A stretch of 64,000 bases of DNA from Methylobacterium sp. CB376 (GCF_029714205.1 NZ_CP121648.1:5281001-5345000); one strand, 5' to 3'; shown: positions 40,147 through 51,248, numbered from the stretch's first letter. Numbers and translations: made by a program. Notes: generated from the letters alone by a model not told the origin.

Positions 40147-41100
40147 ATGACCCGCTTCCTCGCCTTCCTCGGCCGCTTCGCCGTCACGGGCCTCCTGGTC
40201 CTGGTCGCGCTGGTGGTCGGCGCCGCCCTCTGGGACTATTACCTGGAGGCCCCCTGGACCCGCGACGGGCGCGTGCGCGCCGAGGTGGTCGGCGTCGCCC
40301 CGGACGTGTCCGGGCTGGTCCGCGACGTCGACGTGAAGGACAACCAGGAGGTGAAGCGCGGCGACCTCCTGTTCCGCATCGACCCGGAGCGCTTCACCCT
40401 GGCCCTGCGCCAGGCCGAGGCGGTGGTGGCGGGGCGCAAGGCGACGCTGACCCAGGCCGAGGCCGACCTCGCCCGCTACCAGCAGCTCAGCGACAACGTC
40501 GTGTCGCAGCAGCGGCTCGAACAGGCGCTCGCCACCGAGCAGGGTGCCCGCGCGGCCTACGACCAGGCGGTGGCGGACCGCGACCTCGCCAAGCTCAACC
40601 TCGCCCGCTCCGAGGTGCGCGCCTCGGTCAACGGCCGCATCTCGAACCTCGAACTGCGCCCCGGCAGCTACGTGGCCACCGGCAAGGCCGTGCTGGCGCT
40701 CGTCGACCGCGACACGCTCCACGTGGAGGGCTACTTCGAGGAGACGAAGCTCGACCGCATCCGGGTCGGCGACCCGGTGAGCATCCACCTGATGGGCGGC
40801 GGCCGCGACCTGGCCGGGCGCGTCGAGAGCGTGGCGGCCGGCATCGAGGATCGGGAGCGCAGCGCCGGGGCCAACCTCCTCGCCAACGTGAACCCGACCT
40901 TCGCCTGGGTGCGGCTTGCCCAGCGCGTGCCGGTGCGGGTCACCCTCGACCCGTCCCCGGCGCTGGCGCAGCTGACCGTCGGGCGGACCGCGACCGTGGT
41001 GGTGCGGGGCCGCGGCGAGGGCGAGCCGCGCCCCCTCGACGGGCTCTGGCAGCGCTGGCAGGCCCTCCGGAGCACGCTCGCCACCAGCCGCAAGGGTTGA
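40147..41100 (+). CDS. HlyD family periplasmic adaptor (AaeA-like)
   Basis: The 317-residue membrane-fusion protein has an N-terminal membrane anchor (about 8-30), a biotinyl-lipoyl-like half (VVGVAPDVSGLVRDVDVKDNQEVKRGDLLFRIDPE), a helical hairpin (about 90-160) and the second half RASVNGRISNLELRPGSYVATGKAVLALVD. It links the FUSC pump to an outer-membrane channel, which is not encoded here. It completes the MarR-FUSC-DUF1656-HlyD operon. Confidence 0.94.
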   Translation: MTRFLAFLGRFAVTGLLVLVALVVGAALWDYYLEAPWTRDGRVRAEVVGVAPDVSGLVRDVDVKDNQEVKRGDLLFRIDPERFTLALRQAEAVVAGRKATLTQAEADLARYQQLSDNVVSQQRLEQALATEQGARAAYDQAVADRDLAKLNLARSEVRASVNGRISNLELRPGSYVATGKAVLALVDRDTLHVEGYFEETKLDRIRVGDPVSIHLMGGGRDLAGRVESVAAGIEDRERSAGANLLANVNPTFAWVRLAQRVPVRVTLDPSPALAQLTVGRTATVVVRGRGEGEPRPLDGLWQRWQALRSTLATSRKG

Positions 41101-41121
41101 CGGGCGAGAAGGGTTGACGGG
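41092..41121. repeat. 13-bp direct repeat across the HlyD-gene stop codon
   Basis: AAGGGTTGACGGG occurs at 41092-41104 and 41109-41121, a 17-bp period. The first copy contains the TGA. Confidence 0.88.
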
Positions 41122-41135
41122 TTAGGCCTTCTCGC
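41104..41135 (+). terminator. Possible hairpin after the efflux operon
   Basis: GCGAGAAGG (41104-41112) can pair with CCTTCTCGC (41127-41135): a 9-bp stem with a 14-base loop, followed by ATAGGCGGCATCTC. Weak as an intrinsic terminator. Confidence 0.4.
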
Positions 41136-41215
41136 ATAGGCGGCATCTCAACCCAAAAGGGGGGGGTGCGGCCGCTCGTCGCCCCCTCGGGACAACGGTC
41201 CGGGAGGGACGCCCC

Positions 41216-42553
41216 ATGCCTCACGACGCGCCGCAGGCGGCGTCCGACGCGCTCGGCGCGCGCGCGCTCGACCGCATCACCCGCCGACTGATGCCGCTCC
41301 TCGGCCTGATGTACCTCATCGCGTATATCGACCGGCAGAACGTCTCCTACGCCAAGCTGCAGATGGTGGGCGATCTCGGCCTCAGCGAGGCCGCCTACGG
41401 GCTCGGGGCGTCGCTGTTCTTCATCGCCTACTTCCTGTTCGAGGTGCCCTCCAACGTGATCCTGGAGCGCGTCGGGGCGCGGCTCTGGTTCACCCGCATC
41501 ATGGCGACCTGGGGCCTGATCACGGTGCTGCTCGGCTTCACCCAGGGCACGGCGATGTTCTACGTGCTGCGCTTCCTGCTCGGCGTGGCGGAGGCGGGAT
41601 TCTTCCCCGGCGTGCTCTTCGCCCTGACGCTGTGGTTCCCGCAGAGCCACCGCGGCCGGATGGTCGGCTGGTTCATGATCGCGAGTGCGGTGGCCAACAT
41701 GATCGGCGCGGCGATCGGCGGCGCGCTCCTCGACCTCGACGGCCTGCTCGGCCTGCGCGGCTGGCAATGGGTCTTCGTGGCGACCGGGGTCCCCGCCCTG
41801 CTGCTCGCCGTGGTGGTGTTCTTCATCCTGCCGGAGGGGCCGGAGCGGGCGCGCTGGCTGCCGGCCGAGGAGAAGAGGTGGCTGGCGGACGCCCTCGCCC
41901 GCGAGGCCGCCGCGACGGCCCATACCGACCATTCCAACCCGTTCCGGATCCTGCTCGACCGCCGGGTGATGATCCTCGCGCTCCTCTACGTGGCCTTCCC
42001 GCTCGCGGCCTACGGCCTGAGCTACTGGCTGCCGACCGTCGTGAAGGGCTTCGGCGTCTCCAACACCGTGAACGGCCTCCTCAACGTGATCCCCTGGGCG
42101 GTGGTCGGGCTCGCGCTCTGGTGGGTGCCGCGCCACGCGGCGCGGACCGGCGAGACGACCTGGCACATCGCGGGCCCCGCCCTGGTCGGGGCGCTCGCCC
42201 TGACGCTCAGCGTGGTGGTGCCGGGCTCGGCCCTGAAATTCGTCTGCCTGTGCGTGGCGGCGGCCGGGATCTTCTCGGGCCAGCCGGTCTTCTGGTCGCT
42301 GCCGCCGACCTTCCTGCGCGGCGCCACCGCGGCGGCCGGGATCGCGGCGATCAACTCGGTCGGCAATCTCGGCGGCTTCATCGCCCAGAACGCCGTGCCG
42401 TGGATCCGCGACCGCAGCGGCAGCGACCTCACCCCGATGCTGTTCCTGGCCGCCTGCCTGCTCGTCGGGGCCGCGATGGTCTTCGTCGCGCAGGCGATCC
42501 TGCGCCGCCCGGCCCCCGAGGCGGCGCCCGCCGCGACCCTGGCGCGCCGCTAG
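41216..42553 (+). CDS. MFS transporter, anion:cation symporter (ACS) family
   Basis: The 445-residue 12-helix protein has the ACS signature LMYLIAYIDRQNVSYAKLQMVGDLGLSEAAYGLGASLFFIAYFLFEVPSNVILERVGARLW, then RFLLGVAEAGFFPGVLF. Family members import organic acids such as tartrate, hexuronates, galactonate or phthalate. The substrate cannot be decided. It follows the efflux operon after 115 bases and probably has its own promoter. Confidence 0.92.
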   Translation: MPHDAPQAASDALGARALDRITRRLMPLLGLMYLIAYIDRQNVSYAKLQMVGDLGLSEAAYGLGASLFFIAYFLFEVPSNVILERVGARLWFTRIMATWGLITVLLGFTQGTAMFYVLRFLLGVAEAGFFPGVLFALTLWFPQSHRGRMVGWFMIASAVANMIGAAIGGALLDLDGLLGLRGWQWVFVATGVPALLLAVVVFFILPEGPERARWLPAEEKRWLADALAREAAATAHTDHSNPFRILLDRRVMILALLYVAFPLAAYGLSYWLPTVVKGFGVSNTVNGLLNVIPWAVVGLALWWVPRHAARTGETTWHIAGPALVGALALTLSVVVPGSALKFVCLCVAAAGIFSGQPVFWSLPPTFLRGATAAAGIAAINSVGNLGGFIAQNAVPWIRDRSGSDLTPMLFLAACLLVGAAMVFVAQAILRRPAPEAAPAATLARR

Positions 42554-42747
42554 GGCGGCGCCCCGTTATCCCTTTTCGGACGCGAACCGGCCCGCGAAGG
42601 GATGATCCCTGTTTTCGCAATCGCTTGCATGCGGCATCGATGATGCGCTCGGCCGCCCGGTCCCCGACATGGACGGGCGACCGGACGGCGAGACGCGCAT
42701 GCGCGGTGTCATCGCGTGGAGCGGCGAGCAGGCTCGCCAACGCGCGG
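42554..42747. other. Gap after the ACS transporter
   Basis: It contains a lower-GC stretch (42568-42640, with TTATCCCTTTTCGG and CCCTGTTTTCGCAATCG). No RNA gene is recognised. It may hold a promoter for the small ORF that follows. Confidence 0.4.
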
Positions 42748-42966
42748 ATGCCGAGCAGGTCTTCTGAGGATCGCGCCCCGCTCAAGCGCGCCCGCGATGC
42801 AGCCCAGGCGCGCCTGATCGCGCATTTCCTGGCGACGCGCCTGCCGGGCCCGCGCTTCGACGACCCGGCCCTCGGCGCGATGGCGCGCGCGATGCGGGAC
42901 CGTGCAGGGCGGATCCTCGCGGAACCGGAGCCCGAGGGCCCGGGACGTCTCGATCCCGACGGGTGA
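42748..42966 (+). CDS. Small hypothetical protein
   Basis: A 72-residue ORF (MPSRSSEDRAPLKRARDAAQARLIAHFLATRLPGPRFDDPAL...) with a helical, charged profile and normal codon use. A longer version from 42640 (108 residues) has an Arg/Ser-rich leader and is less likely. Its TGA is the first three bases of a dispersed palindromic element, as for two other genes here, which mildly supports it being a real coding end. No family is recognised. Confidence 0.4.
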   Translation: MPSRSSEDRAPLKRARDAAQARLIAHFLATRLPGPRFDDPALGAMARAMRDRAGRILAEPEPEGPGRLDPDG

Positions 42967-43072
42967 TCCGGGCTCCGCTTGATCGCAGCGGATCCCGTAT
43001 CCCAATCCCGCGCGGCGCCTGAGCGGCGACGACATCCGCCATCCCGAAGGGACCAAGCGGATGTGGCATGAC
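42964..43072 (+). repeat. Dispersed palindromic element, copy B
   Basis: It starts with TGATCCGGGCTCCGCTTGAT and the partial complement AGCGGATCCCG, followed by CGCGCGGCGCCTGAGCGGCGACGACATCCG and ends GCGGATGTGGCATGAC. It is the most diverged copy. Its first three bases are the stop codon of the preceding ORF. Confidence 0.75.
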
Positions 43073-43088
43073 CCCGCCCCTCGCGCGC

Positions 43089-44096
43089 TCACGGCCCGGC
43101 GGCTCGCCACGCCCAGGTGCCGAGAACCAGCACCACCAGCCCCCAGAGCAGCCCGAGCGCCGTCCGATAGAGCGCGAGCGCCCGTTCGATGTCGTCGGCG
43201 CCGGCCTCCGCCCGGCCGTCGCCCATCCAGTGATCCTCGACCCGCACCGCGGCGTAGACCCGCGGCCCGGCGAGCGCGAGGCCCAGCGCCCCGGCCATCG
43301 CGGCCTCCGGCCAGCCGGCATTGGGCGAGCGGTGGCGCCGCGCGTCCCGGCGCACGGCCCGCAGCGCCCCCCCGGCCGAGCAATCCGTCCGCAGGGCCGC
43401 GGCGGCCACGATGAGCGCCGCGGTGAGGCGGGAGGCCGGCAGGTTGACGAGGTCGTCGAGCCGCGCCGCGGCCCAGCCGAAGGCCCGGTGCCGCGCCGTG
43501 CGGTGGCCGATCATGCTGTCGGCGGTGTTGACCGCCTTGTAGAGCGCCCCGCCCGCGAGCCCGCCGACCCCGGTCCAGAGGGCGGGCGCGACGATCCCGT
43601 CGGAGAAATTCTCCGCCAGGCTCTCGATCGCCGCCCGGCACACCGCCGCCGCGTCGAGGCTCTCGGGGTCGCGCCCGACGATCATCGCGACCGCCCGGCG
43701 ACCGCCCGGCAGCCCTTCCCGGCGCAGGCCCTCGGCGACGCGGGCGACGTGCTGGTCGAGGCTGCGCTGCGCCGGCAGGCTCGCCGCCAGGAGGCCGCAG
43801 GCCAGGAGTCCCGCCCAGCGCCCCGCCCCCGCGGCGGCCAGGGCCAGCGCGAGCGCGGCCGCGCCGGTCGCCGCGAGCACGAGGGCGAGGGCCAGGATCC
43901 CGGCCGCCCGCCGCAGGGCCGGCGGATCCTCCTCCCGGTTCAGCCCCCGGTCGAGGGCTGCGATCAGGGCCCCGATCCAGGTGACAGGATGGCCGAGGGC
44001 CCGGTAGAGGCGGTCGGGATAGCCGAGGGCCGCCTCCGCCGCGAGGGCGAGGGCGAGCACGAGGAGGCTGTCGGGCGGATGGAGCGTGGCGGGCAT
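43089..44096 (-). CDS. cobD: Adenosylcobinamide-phosphate synthase (CobD/CbiB)
   Basis: The 335-residue membrane protein attaches the aminopropanol (phosphate) arm to adenosylcobyric acid in cobalamin synthesis. Landmarks are ALGYPDRLYRALGHPVTWIGALIAALDRGLNR, SLAENFSDGIVAPALW, GGALYKAVNTADSMIGHRTARHRAFGWAAARLDDLVNLPASRL and RRHRSPNAGWPEAAMAGALGLALAGPRVY. It is divergent from cobC, and the two start codons overlap. The ATG at 44096 is chosen because the conserved N-terminus begins there. Confidence 0.95.
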   Translation of the reverse strand: MPATLHPPDSLLVLALALAAEAALGYPDRLYRALGHPVTWIGALIAALDRGLNREEDPPALRRAAGILALALVLAATGAAALALALAAAGAGRWAGLLACGLLAASLPAQRSLDQHVARVAEGLRREGLPGGRRAVAMIVGRDPESLDAAAVCRAAIESLAENFSDGIVAPALWTGVGGLAGGALYKAVNTADSMIGHRTARHRAFGWAAARLDDLVNLPASRLTAALIVAAAALRTDCSAGGALRAVRRDARRHRSPNAGWPEAAMAGALGLALAGPRVYAAVRVEDHWMGDGRAEAGADDIERALALYRTALGLLWGLVVLVLGTWAWRAAGP

Positions 44097-45084
44097 GGGG
44101 GCTTTCGCGGGGATCCGGCACGGGGGCGACCTCGGCGAGGCGCGGCGGCTCTTCCCCGACGCGCCCCAGCCGTGGTTCGACCTCTCGACCGGGATCAACC
44201 CGGTCCCCTATCCGTGCCCGCCCCTCGACGCCAGCCTCCTCACCCGCCTGCCCGCCCCGGCGGACCTCGCCGCCCTCGACGCGGCCGCCGCCGCCGCCTA
44301 CGGGGCGGACCCGGCCGAGATCGTGGCGGCGCCCGGCACCCAGGCGCTGATCGCGTGGCTGCCGCACCTGCGCCCGGCCGGCCGGGTGGCGGTGGTCGGG
44401 CCGACCTACGCCGAGCACGCGGCGGCGTGGCGGCGGGCGGGCCACGCCGTCGCGACCGTGCCGGATCTTCCCGCGGCGGCCGACCACGACGTCGCCGTCG
44501 TGGTCAATCCCAACAACCCCGACGGGCGGGTGACGGGGCGCCCGGCCCTCGCGGCCGCGGCCGCCCACCTCGGCGCCCGGGGCGGCCTCCTCGTGGTCGA
44601 CGAGGCCTTCGCCGACCTGGAGCCGGTCGAGAGCCTCTGCGGCGGCGTGCCGGAGGGCGCCGTGGTGCTGCGCTCCTTCGGCAAGACCTATGGGCTCGCG
44701 GGGCTGCGCCTCGGCTTCGCGGTGGCCCCCGCCCCCTTCGCCGCGAGGCTGCGGGCGGCGCTCGGGCCCTGGGCGGTGTCGGGGCCCGCCCTCGCGGCCG
44801 GGATCGCCGCCCTGTCCGACCGGCGCTGGCGCGAGGAGGCCGCCGCGGCCCGGCGGGCGGATGCGGCGCGGCTCGACCGGCTGCTCGCGCGCGCGGGCGG
44901 GCGACTCGTCGGCGGCACCGCCCTGTTCCGCACGGCGGATTTCCCGGACGCGCCGGCCCTGTTCGACCGGCTCGGCCGGGCGGGGCTGTTCGTGCGCCGC
45001 TTCGAGGAGCAGCCGTGCCGGCTGCGCTTCGGCCTTCCCGCCGCGCCGGACGCCTGGGAGCGGCTCGAAGGCGCGCTGGCGTGA
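44086..45084 (+). CDS. cobC: Threonine-phosphate decarboxylase CobC
   Basis: The 332-residue PLP-dependent, fold-type I enzyme decarboxylates L-threonine O-3-phosphate to the aminopropanol phosphate used by CobD. It begins with a GIRHGGDLGEARRLFPDAPQPWFDLSTGINP segment typical of the family and has VNPNNPDGRVTG, VVDEAFADLEP and the PLP-lysine motif SFGKTYGLAGLRLGFA. Starts are possible at 44086 and 44095; the second would overlap the divergent cobD start by only the CATG. Functional link to the divergent partner is exact: product of one is substrate of the other. Confidence 0.95.
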   Translation: MAGMGAFAGIRHGGDLGEARRLFPDAPQPWFDLSTGINPVPYPCPPLDASLLTRLPAPADLAALDAAAAAAYGADPAEIVAAPGTQALIAWLPHLRPAGRVAVVGPTYAEHAAAWRRAGHAVATVPDLPAAADHDVAVVVNPNNPDGRVTGRPALAAAAAHLGARGGLLVVDEAFADLEPVESLCGGVPEGAVVLRSFGKTYGLAGLRLGFAVAPAPFAARLRAALGPWAVSGPALAAGIAALSDRRWREEAAAARRADAARLDRLLARAGGRLVGGTALFRTADFPDAPALFDRLGRAGLFVRRFEEQPCRLRFGLPAAPDAWERLEGALA

Positions 45085-45188
45085 CACGCCGGACACGCGG
45101 GCGCCATCAAAAAGGCCGAAAAAACCGGGATCCCGACCTCGGCCGACAGGGCCGGCCTCGCCCCGCGTCCGGTCCCGGACGCACCTCG

Positions 45189-45218
45189 TTGACCCCCGCC
45201 AGGGTTGGGCCGCATAAG
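45189..45218 (+). promoter_or_regulatory. Candidate sigma-70-type promoter for the KpsE-like gene
   Basis: TTGACC at 45189-45194 and CATAAG at 45213-45218 are separated by 18 bases, about 75 bases upstream of the ATG. The -35 box is good and the -10 box is imperfect. Confidence 0.35.
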
Positions 45219-45291
45219 GCCGGCTTGGCCGCAGGAGCGGGTCCGGGACGGCGAGGATCGGCCGGGCGAGCGGAAGCGGGGACCAGACGGG

Positions 45292-46593
45292 ATGAGCGTG
45301 GACGAGGTCAAGCGGCGCGACAGGCTCGGCGGCGTCATCGCATTCGCGCGGCGCTCGCTGCCCGAACTGCGCCGGGACGCCGAGACGATCCTGCCGGTCG
45401 ACGCGCCGCGCTCGCGCCGCGCGCTGCAGCTCCTCAACCCGCTGCGCTGGACCCGGCTCACCCGGCCGGAGGTCGACCCGCGCCCCCGCCGCATCGGCGC
45501 CGGCCTCGTGCGCAACTTCGTGATCTTCGTCGTCGCGCCGACCTTCGTGTCAGGAATCTACCTGTTCCTGCTCGCCTCCGACCAGTACGTGGTCGAGAGC
45601 CGCTTCGCCGTGCGCGGCGAGACCCTGCCGCTCGGCGAGGTCAGGATCGGCGAGTTCTCCGGGCTCATCCAGAAGAACAACAACCAGGACACCTATATCG
45701 TCGCGGAGTACATCCGCAGCACGCCGATGCTGGAGAGCGCCCAGCAGGCCCTCGACGTGCGCGCCATGTTCACCCGCCGCGAGGCCGATTTCTGGGCGCG
45801 CTACTCCGGCAAGACGCCGATCGAGGAGCTGCTGAAGTACTGGCGCAAGCACGTCCAAACCAGCATCGACCTGGTCTCGGGCATCATCACCCTGAAGGTC
45901 GCGGCCTTCACGCCCGAGGACGGCGTGCGGATCGCGCAGCACATCGTCGGCCGGGCCGAGGCCCTGATCAATGGGATCTCGGAGCGCGCGCAGGAGGACA
46001 TGCTGCGCCACAGCCGCGAGGAGGTGCAGAAGGCGAGCGACCGGCTCACCCAGGCCTACGTCGCCCTGCGGGAATTCCGCAACCGCTGGGGCATTATCGA
46101 CCCGATCAAGTCGGCCGAGGCGACCTACACCACGATGATCGAACTCCGGAAGGAGAAGATCAAGCTCGAGAACGACCTCCAGGTCTTGCGGTCCTCCTCC
46201 CTCGACGAGAAATCCCGCTCGATCCAGGCGATCGTCGCGAACATCGCGGCCCTCGACCAGCAATTGAAGCACCTGCAGGAGAGCCTGACCAGCGACGCGA
46301 TGGCGGGGGACGCGCCGAACGCCGCCCGGGCCCTGCTCGAATACGAGCGCCTGGTGATCGAGCGGACCGTGGCCGAGCGCCTGCACGAATCGGCGGTCGG
46401 CATGCTGGAGCGCGCCCGCATCGCGGCGGGCAAGCAGTCGGTCTACCTCGCGACCTTCGTGCCGCCGGCGCAGCCCCAGTACGCGACCCTGCCGGAGCGG
46501 CCCGAGACGCTGTTCGTCATCTTCTTCTGCCTCCTCGTCGCCTGGGGGAGCGCGACCCTGCTGATCGAGGGTGTGAAGGACCACAACATCTGA
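45292..46593 (+). CDS. KpsE/CtrB-like capsule polysaccharide export inner-membrane protein
   Basis: The 433-residue protein has the polysaccharide co-polymerase layout: a cytoplasmic N-terminus, a membrane helix (about 76-98, NFVIFVVAPTFVSGIYLFLLAS) followed by DQYVVESRFAVRG, a long periplasmic coiled coil (about 230-370), FVPPAQPQYATLPERPETLFVI and a C-terminal helix. This matches KpsE/BexC/CtrB, which links the KpsMT ABC exporter to the outer-membrane channel. No kpsM, kpsT or kpsD is adjacent, so it is an orphan here. A small gene follows 11 bases later. Confidence 0.88.
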   Translation: MSVDEVKRRDRLGGVIAFARRSLPELRRDAETILPVDAPRSRRALQLLNPLRWTRLTRPEVDPRPRRIGAGLVRNFVIFVVAPTFVSGIYLFLLASDQYVVESRFAVRGETLPLGEVRIGEFSGLIQKNNNQDTYIVAEYIRSTPMLESAQQALDVRAMFTRREADFWARYSGKTPIEELLKYWRKHVQTSIDLVSGIITLKVAAFTPEDGVRIAQHIVGRAEALINGISERAQEDMLRHSREEVQKASDRLTQAYVALREFRNRWGIIDPIKSAEATYTTMIELRKEKIKLENDLQVLRSSSLDEKSRSIQAIVANIAALDQQLKHLQESLTSDAMAGDAPNAARALLEYERLVIERTVAERLHESAVGMLERARIAAGKQSVYLATFVPPAQPQYATLPERPETLFVIFFCLLVAWGSATLLIEGVKDHNI

Positions 46594-46604
46594 GGCCCGA
46601 GGTG

Positions 46605-46859
46605 ATGGCGGACTCGGATTTCATCGACCTCGTCGCGCGGGCGATCTCGCCCACGATGAGCCGCGAGGAGCGCGAGGCGGTCTACCAGGTCGTGCGCCAA
46701 GCGGTGCAGCGGCTGCAGGCGCGCGAGGGGCTCTGCCGGGGCGACCCGCGCACCGAATTGCAGCTCCACCTGATCGAGGAGACGATCAGCGAGGTGGAGG
46801 GGATGGTCACCCGCTTCATCGCCCGCCGCACCATCGACACGGCCGCGGCCAGGACCTGA
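46605..46859 (+). CDS. Small helical protein downstream of the KpsE-like gene
   Basis: The 84-residue product (MADSDFIDLVARAISPTMSREEREAVYQVVRQAVQRLQ...) is predicted all-helical and has no recognised motif. It follows the KpsE-like gene with 11 bases between and is presumably co-transcribed. GTG at 46602 immediately before the ATG is an alternative start. A 17-bp tandem duplication covers its stop. Confidence 0.65.
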   Translation: MADSDFIDLVARAISPTMSREEREAVYQVVRQAVQRLQAREGLCRGDPRTELQLHLIEETISEVEGMVTRFIARRTIDTAAART

Positions 46860-46887
46860 GGCGGCACCTGACCTGAGGCAGCACCTG
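46854..46887. repeat. 17-bp tandem duplication at a stop codon
   Basis: ACCTGAGGCGGCACCTG (46854-46870) and ACCTGAGGCAGCACCTG (46871-46887) differ at one base. The first contains the TGA of the small gene. Confidence 0.88.
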
Positions 46888-47008
46888 CGGCGGGGCGGCC
46901 TGCCCGGAGGCGCCGCAGGGGAAAAAATCCGGCCTGGCGGACCCGGGGGGCGGGCGGCGCGTTCAGCGTGCTGTCAGGCTTTGCCCCCGCGACGGATCCC
47001 CGCCCACC

Positions 47009-49282
<2,274 letters not shown>

Positions 49283-49460
49283 GGCATCCGGCCCGCGCCG
49301 GCCGGGTTGCGGCGCGCCGTCGCGCGCGCCCCGCCGGCCCTCGACCGGCGTGGATGCGCATATACTTGGCGGGGAAACGAGTCGGATCGGCAGCCCGGAC
49401 AGGCGCGCTTCCGTCCTCTGGGGAACGCACCGCACGGCACCGGGAGCCACCGAGACCGCG

Positions 49461-51095
49461 ATGACGACGACGCCCGAGCTGCCGCCGCCCGGACGCGCAC
49501 CGACCGTGAAGGACGGCCCGACCGTCCAGGACGGCGCGTCCGGCGAGGTCGCGGATCACCGCAGCGACATCTTCTTCGCCGCGGTCGAGACGACCCGGAT
49601 GCCGATGATCGTCACCGACCCGCGCCAGCCCGACAACCCGATCATCTTCGCCAACCAGGCCTTCCGGGCCCTGACGGGCTACGACCCGTCCGAACTGATC
49701 GGCCGCAATTGCCGCTTCCTGCAGGGTCCCGAGACCGACCCGCAGACGATCGCGGAGGTGCGGCGCGCCATCAAGGAGCGGCGCGAGATCTCGACCGAGA
49801 TCCTGAATTACCGCAAGAACGGCTCCTCCTTCTGGAACGCGCTGTTCGTCTCGCCGGTCTACAACGACGCGGGCGACCTCGTGTACTTCTTCGGCTCGCA
49901 GCTCGACGTCTCGCGCCGCCGCGACGCCGAGGACGCCCTGCGGCAGGCGCAGAAGATGAAGGCGCTCGGCCAGCTGACCGGGGGCATCGCGCACGATTTC
50001 AACAACCTGCTGCAGGTGGTGGTCGGCTACGCCGACATCATGCAGGCGGGGCTCGCCCATCCGCGGCCGGATCCCGGCCGGCTGCTGCGGGCGGCGGAGA
50101 ACATCCGCGGCGCCGCCGACCGGGCGACGACGCTGACCCAGCAGCTCCTCGCCTTCGCCCGCAAGCAGCGCCTGGAGGGGCGCACCGTCAACCTCAACGG
50201 CCTCGTCGAGGGCATGCGCGACCTCGCCAACCGCACCCTCGGCGACGCGGTCACGGTCGTCACCGAGCTGGCCCCCGAGCTGCGCAACGCCCGGCTCGAC
50301 CCGACCCAGACCGAGGTCGCGCTCCTCAACGTGCTGATCAACGCCCGCGACGCGATGCCGTCCGGCGGCACGGTCACGATCCGCACGGAGAACCGCGAGA
50401 TCGGCCCCGACGAGATCGGCCCCGGCCTGCCCCCGGCCGGCCGCTTCGTCGCGATCAGCATCACGGATACCGGCACCGGCATGCCGCCCGAGGTGCTCGC
50501 CCGGGTGACGGAGCCGTTCTTCACCACCAAGGAGGAGGGGCGCGGCACCGGCCTCGGCCTGTCGATGGTCTACGGCTTCGCCAAGCAGTCGGGCGGCACC
50601 CTCCAGATCGAGTCGCGGGTCGGCGAGGGCACCCGGGTGCGGCTGATGTTCCCGGCCGCCGGCGAGGACGAGCGCCCGGCGCCGGTGCGCCTGCGGGGGA
50701 CCGAGCGCCCCGGCACCGAGACGATCCTGATCGTCGACGACCGCCAGGACGTGGCCGAACTCGCGCGCACCATCCTGCAGGATTTCGGCTACACGGTCCT
50801 GACGGCCGCCAACGGGCGCGAGGCCCTCGACGTGCTCGACGGCCACCGCCGGGTCGACCTGCTGTTCTCCGACCTGATCATGCCGGGGGGCATGAACGGC
50901 GTGGTGCTGGCCCGGGAGGCCCGCCGCCGCCAGCCCCGGCTCAAGGTGCTGCTCACCACCGGCTACGCGGAGGCGAGCCTGGAGCGCACCGATGTCGGGG
51001 GCAGCGAGTTCGAGGTGATCAACAAGCCCTATCGCCGCCTCGACCTGGTGCGCCGCGTGCGGGCCGTGCTGGACGGCCCGAACGGGGTGAGCTGA
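49461..51095 (+). CDS. LOV-domain hybrid sensor histidine kinase
   Basis: The 544-residue soluble kinase has an N-terminal PAS domain of LOV type with the flavin-adduct motif [13 protein letters not shown] (Cys84), [20 protein letters not shown] and [13 protein letters not shown], followed by HisKA ([22 protein letters not shown]), HATPase ([42 protein letters not shown]) and a receiver ([14 protein letters not shown]). The intact NCRFLQ indicates blue-light sensing through a cysteinyl-flavin adduct. No membrane helix is present. The ATG at 49461 is preferred over one 37 codons upstream. No cognate output regulator is adjacent. Confidence 0.94.
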   Translation: MTTTPELPPPGRAPTVKDGPTVQDGASGEVADHRSDIFFAAVETTRMPMIVTDPRQPDNPIIFANQAFRALTGYDPSELIGRNCRFLQGPETDPQTIAEVRRAIKERREISTEILNYRKNGSSFWNALFVSPVYNDAGDLVYFFGSQLDVSRRRDAEDALRQAQKMKALGQLTGGIAHDFNNLLQVVVGYADIMQAGLAHPRPDPGRLLRAAENIRGAADRATTLTQQLLAFARKQRLEGRTVNLNGLVEGMRDLANRTLGDAVTVVTELAPELRNARLDPTQTEVALLNVLINARDAMPSGGTVTIRTENREIGPDEIGPGLPPAGRFVAISITDTGTGMPPEVLARVTEPFFTTKEEGRGTGLGLSMVYGFAKQSGGTLQIESRVGEGTRVRLMFPAAGEDERPAPVRLRGTERPGTETILIVDDRQDVAELARTILQDFGYTVLTAANGREALDVLDGHRRVDLLFSDLIMPGGMNGVVLAREARRRQPRLKVLLTTGYAEASLERTDVGGSEFEVINKPYRRLDLVRRVRAVLDGPNGVS

Positions 51096-51104
51096 CGCGG
51101 GCCG

Positions 51105-51248
51105 GTCATCCGACATCCGACGGATCGCGTCACCATGCGGATGTCGGCTTCGCTCAGGCACCGCGCGGGCTTGGCATTTCGGCTTCGCTCAGGCGCCGCG
51201 CGGGCGCGTCATGCGCGTCCCGGACGTGATCGTCCGGACAGCGGATCA
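51105..51248 (-). repeat. Dispersed palindromic element, copy C, with internal duplication
   Basis: Read on the minus strand it begins TGATCCGCTGTCCGGACGATCA at the stop codon of the DJ-1 gene, continues GCGCGGCGCCTGAGCGAAGCC, repeats that block (CGCGCGGTGCCTGAGCGAAGCC) and ends with GACATCCG...CGGATGTCGGATGAC. The hairpin arm is replaced by a different palindrome (GTCCGGAC). Confidence 0.78.

Noticed and set aside
37876..41100. Efflux operon as a novel multi-drug system
   Set aside because: MarR-FUSC-DUF1656-HlyD is a known arrangement (Aae-like aromatic acid export).
43970..44100. Cobalamin riboswitch between cobD and cobC
   Set aside because: The start codons overlap, leaving no leader between the genes, and no B12-box-like sequence was noticed.
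44198..46859. A very long plus-strand frame across cobC, the KpsE-like gene and the small gene
   Set aside because: The conserved proteins are in other frames. The long translation is low-complexity and only its end coincides with the true 84-residue gene.
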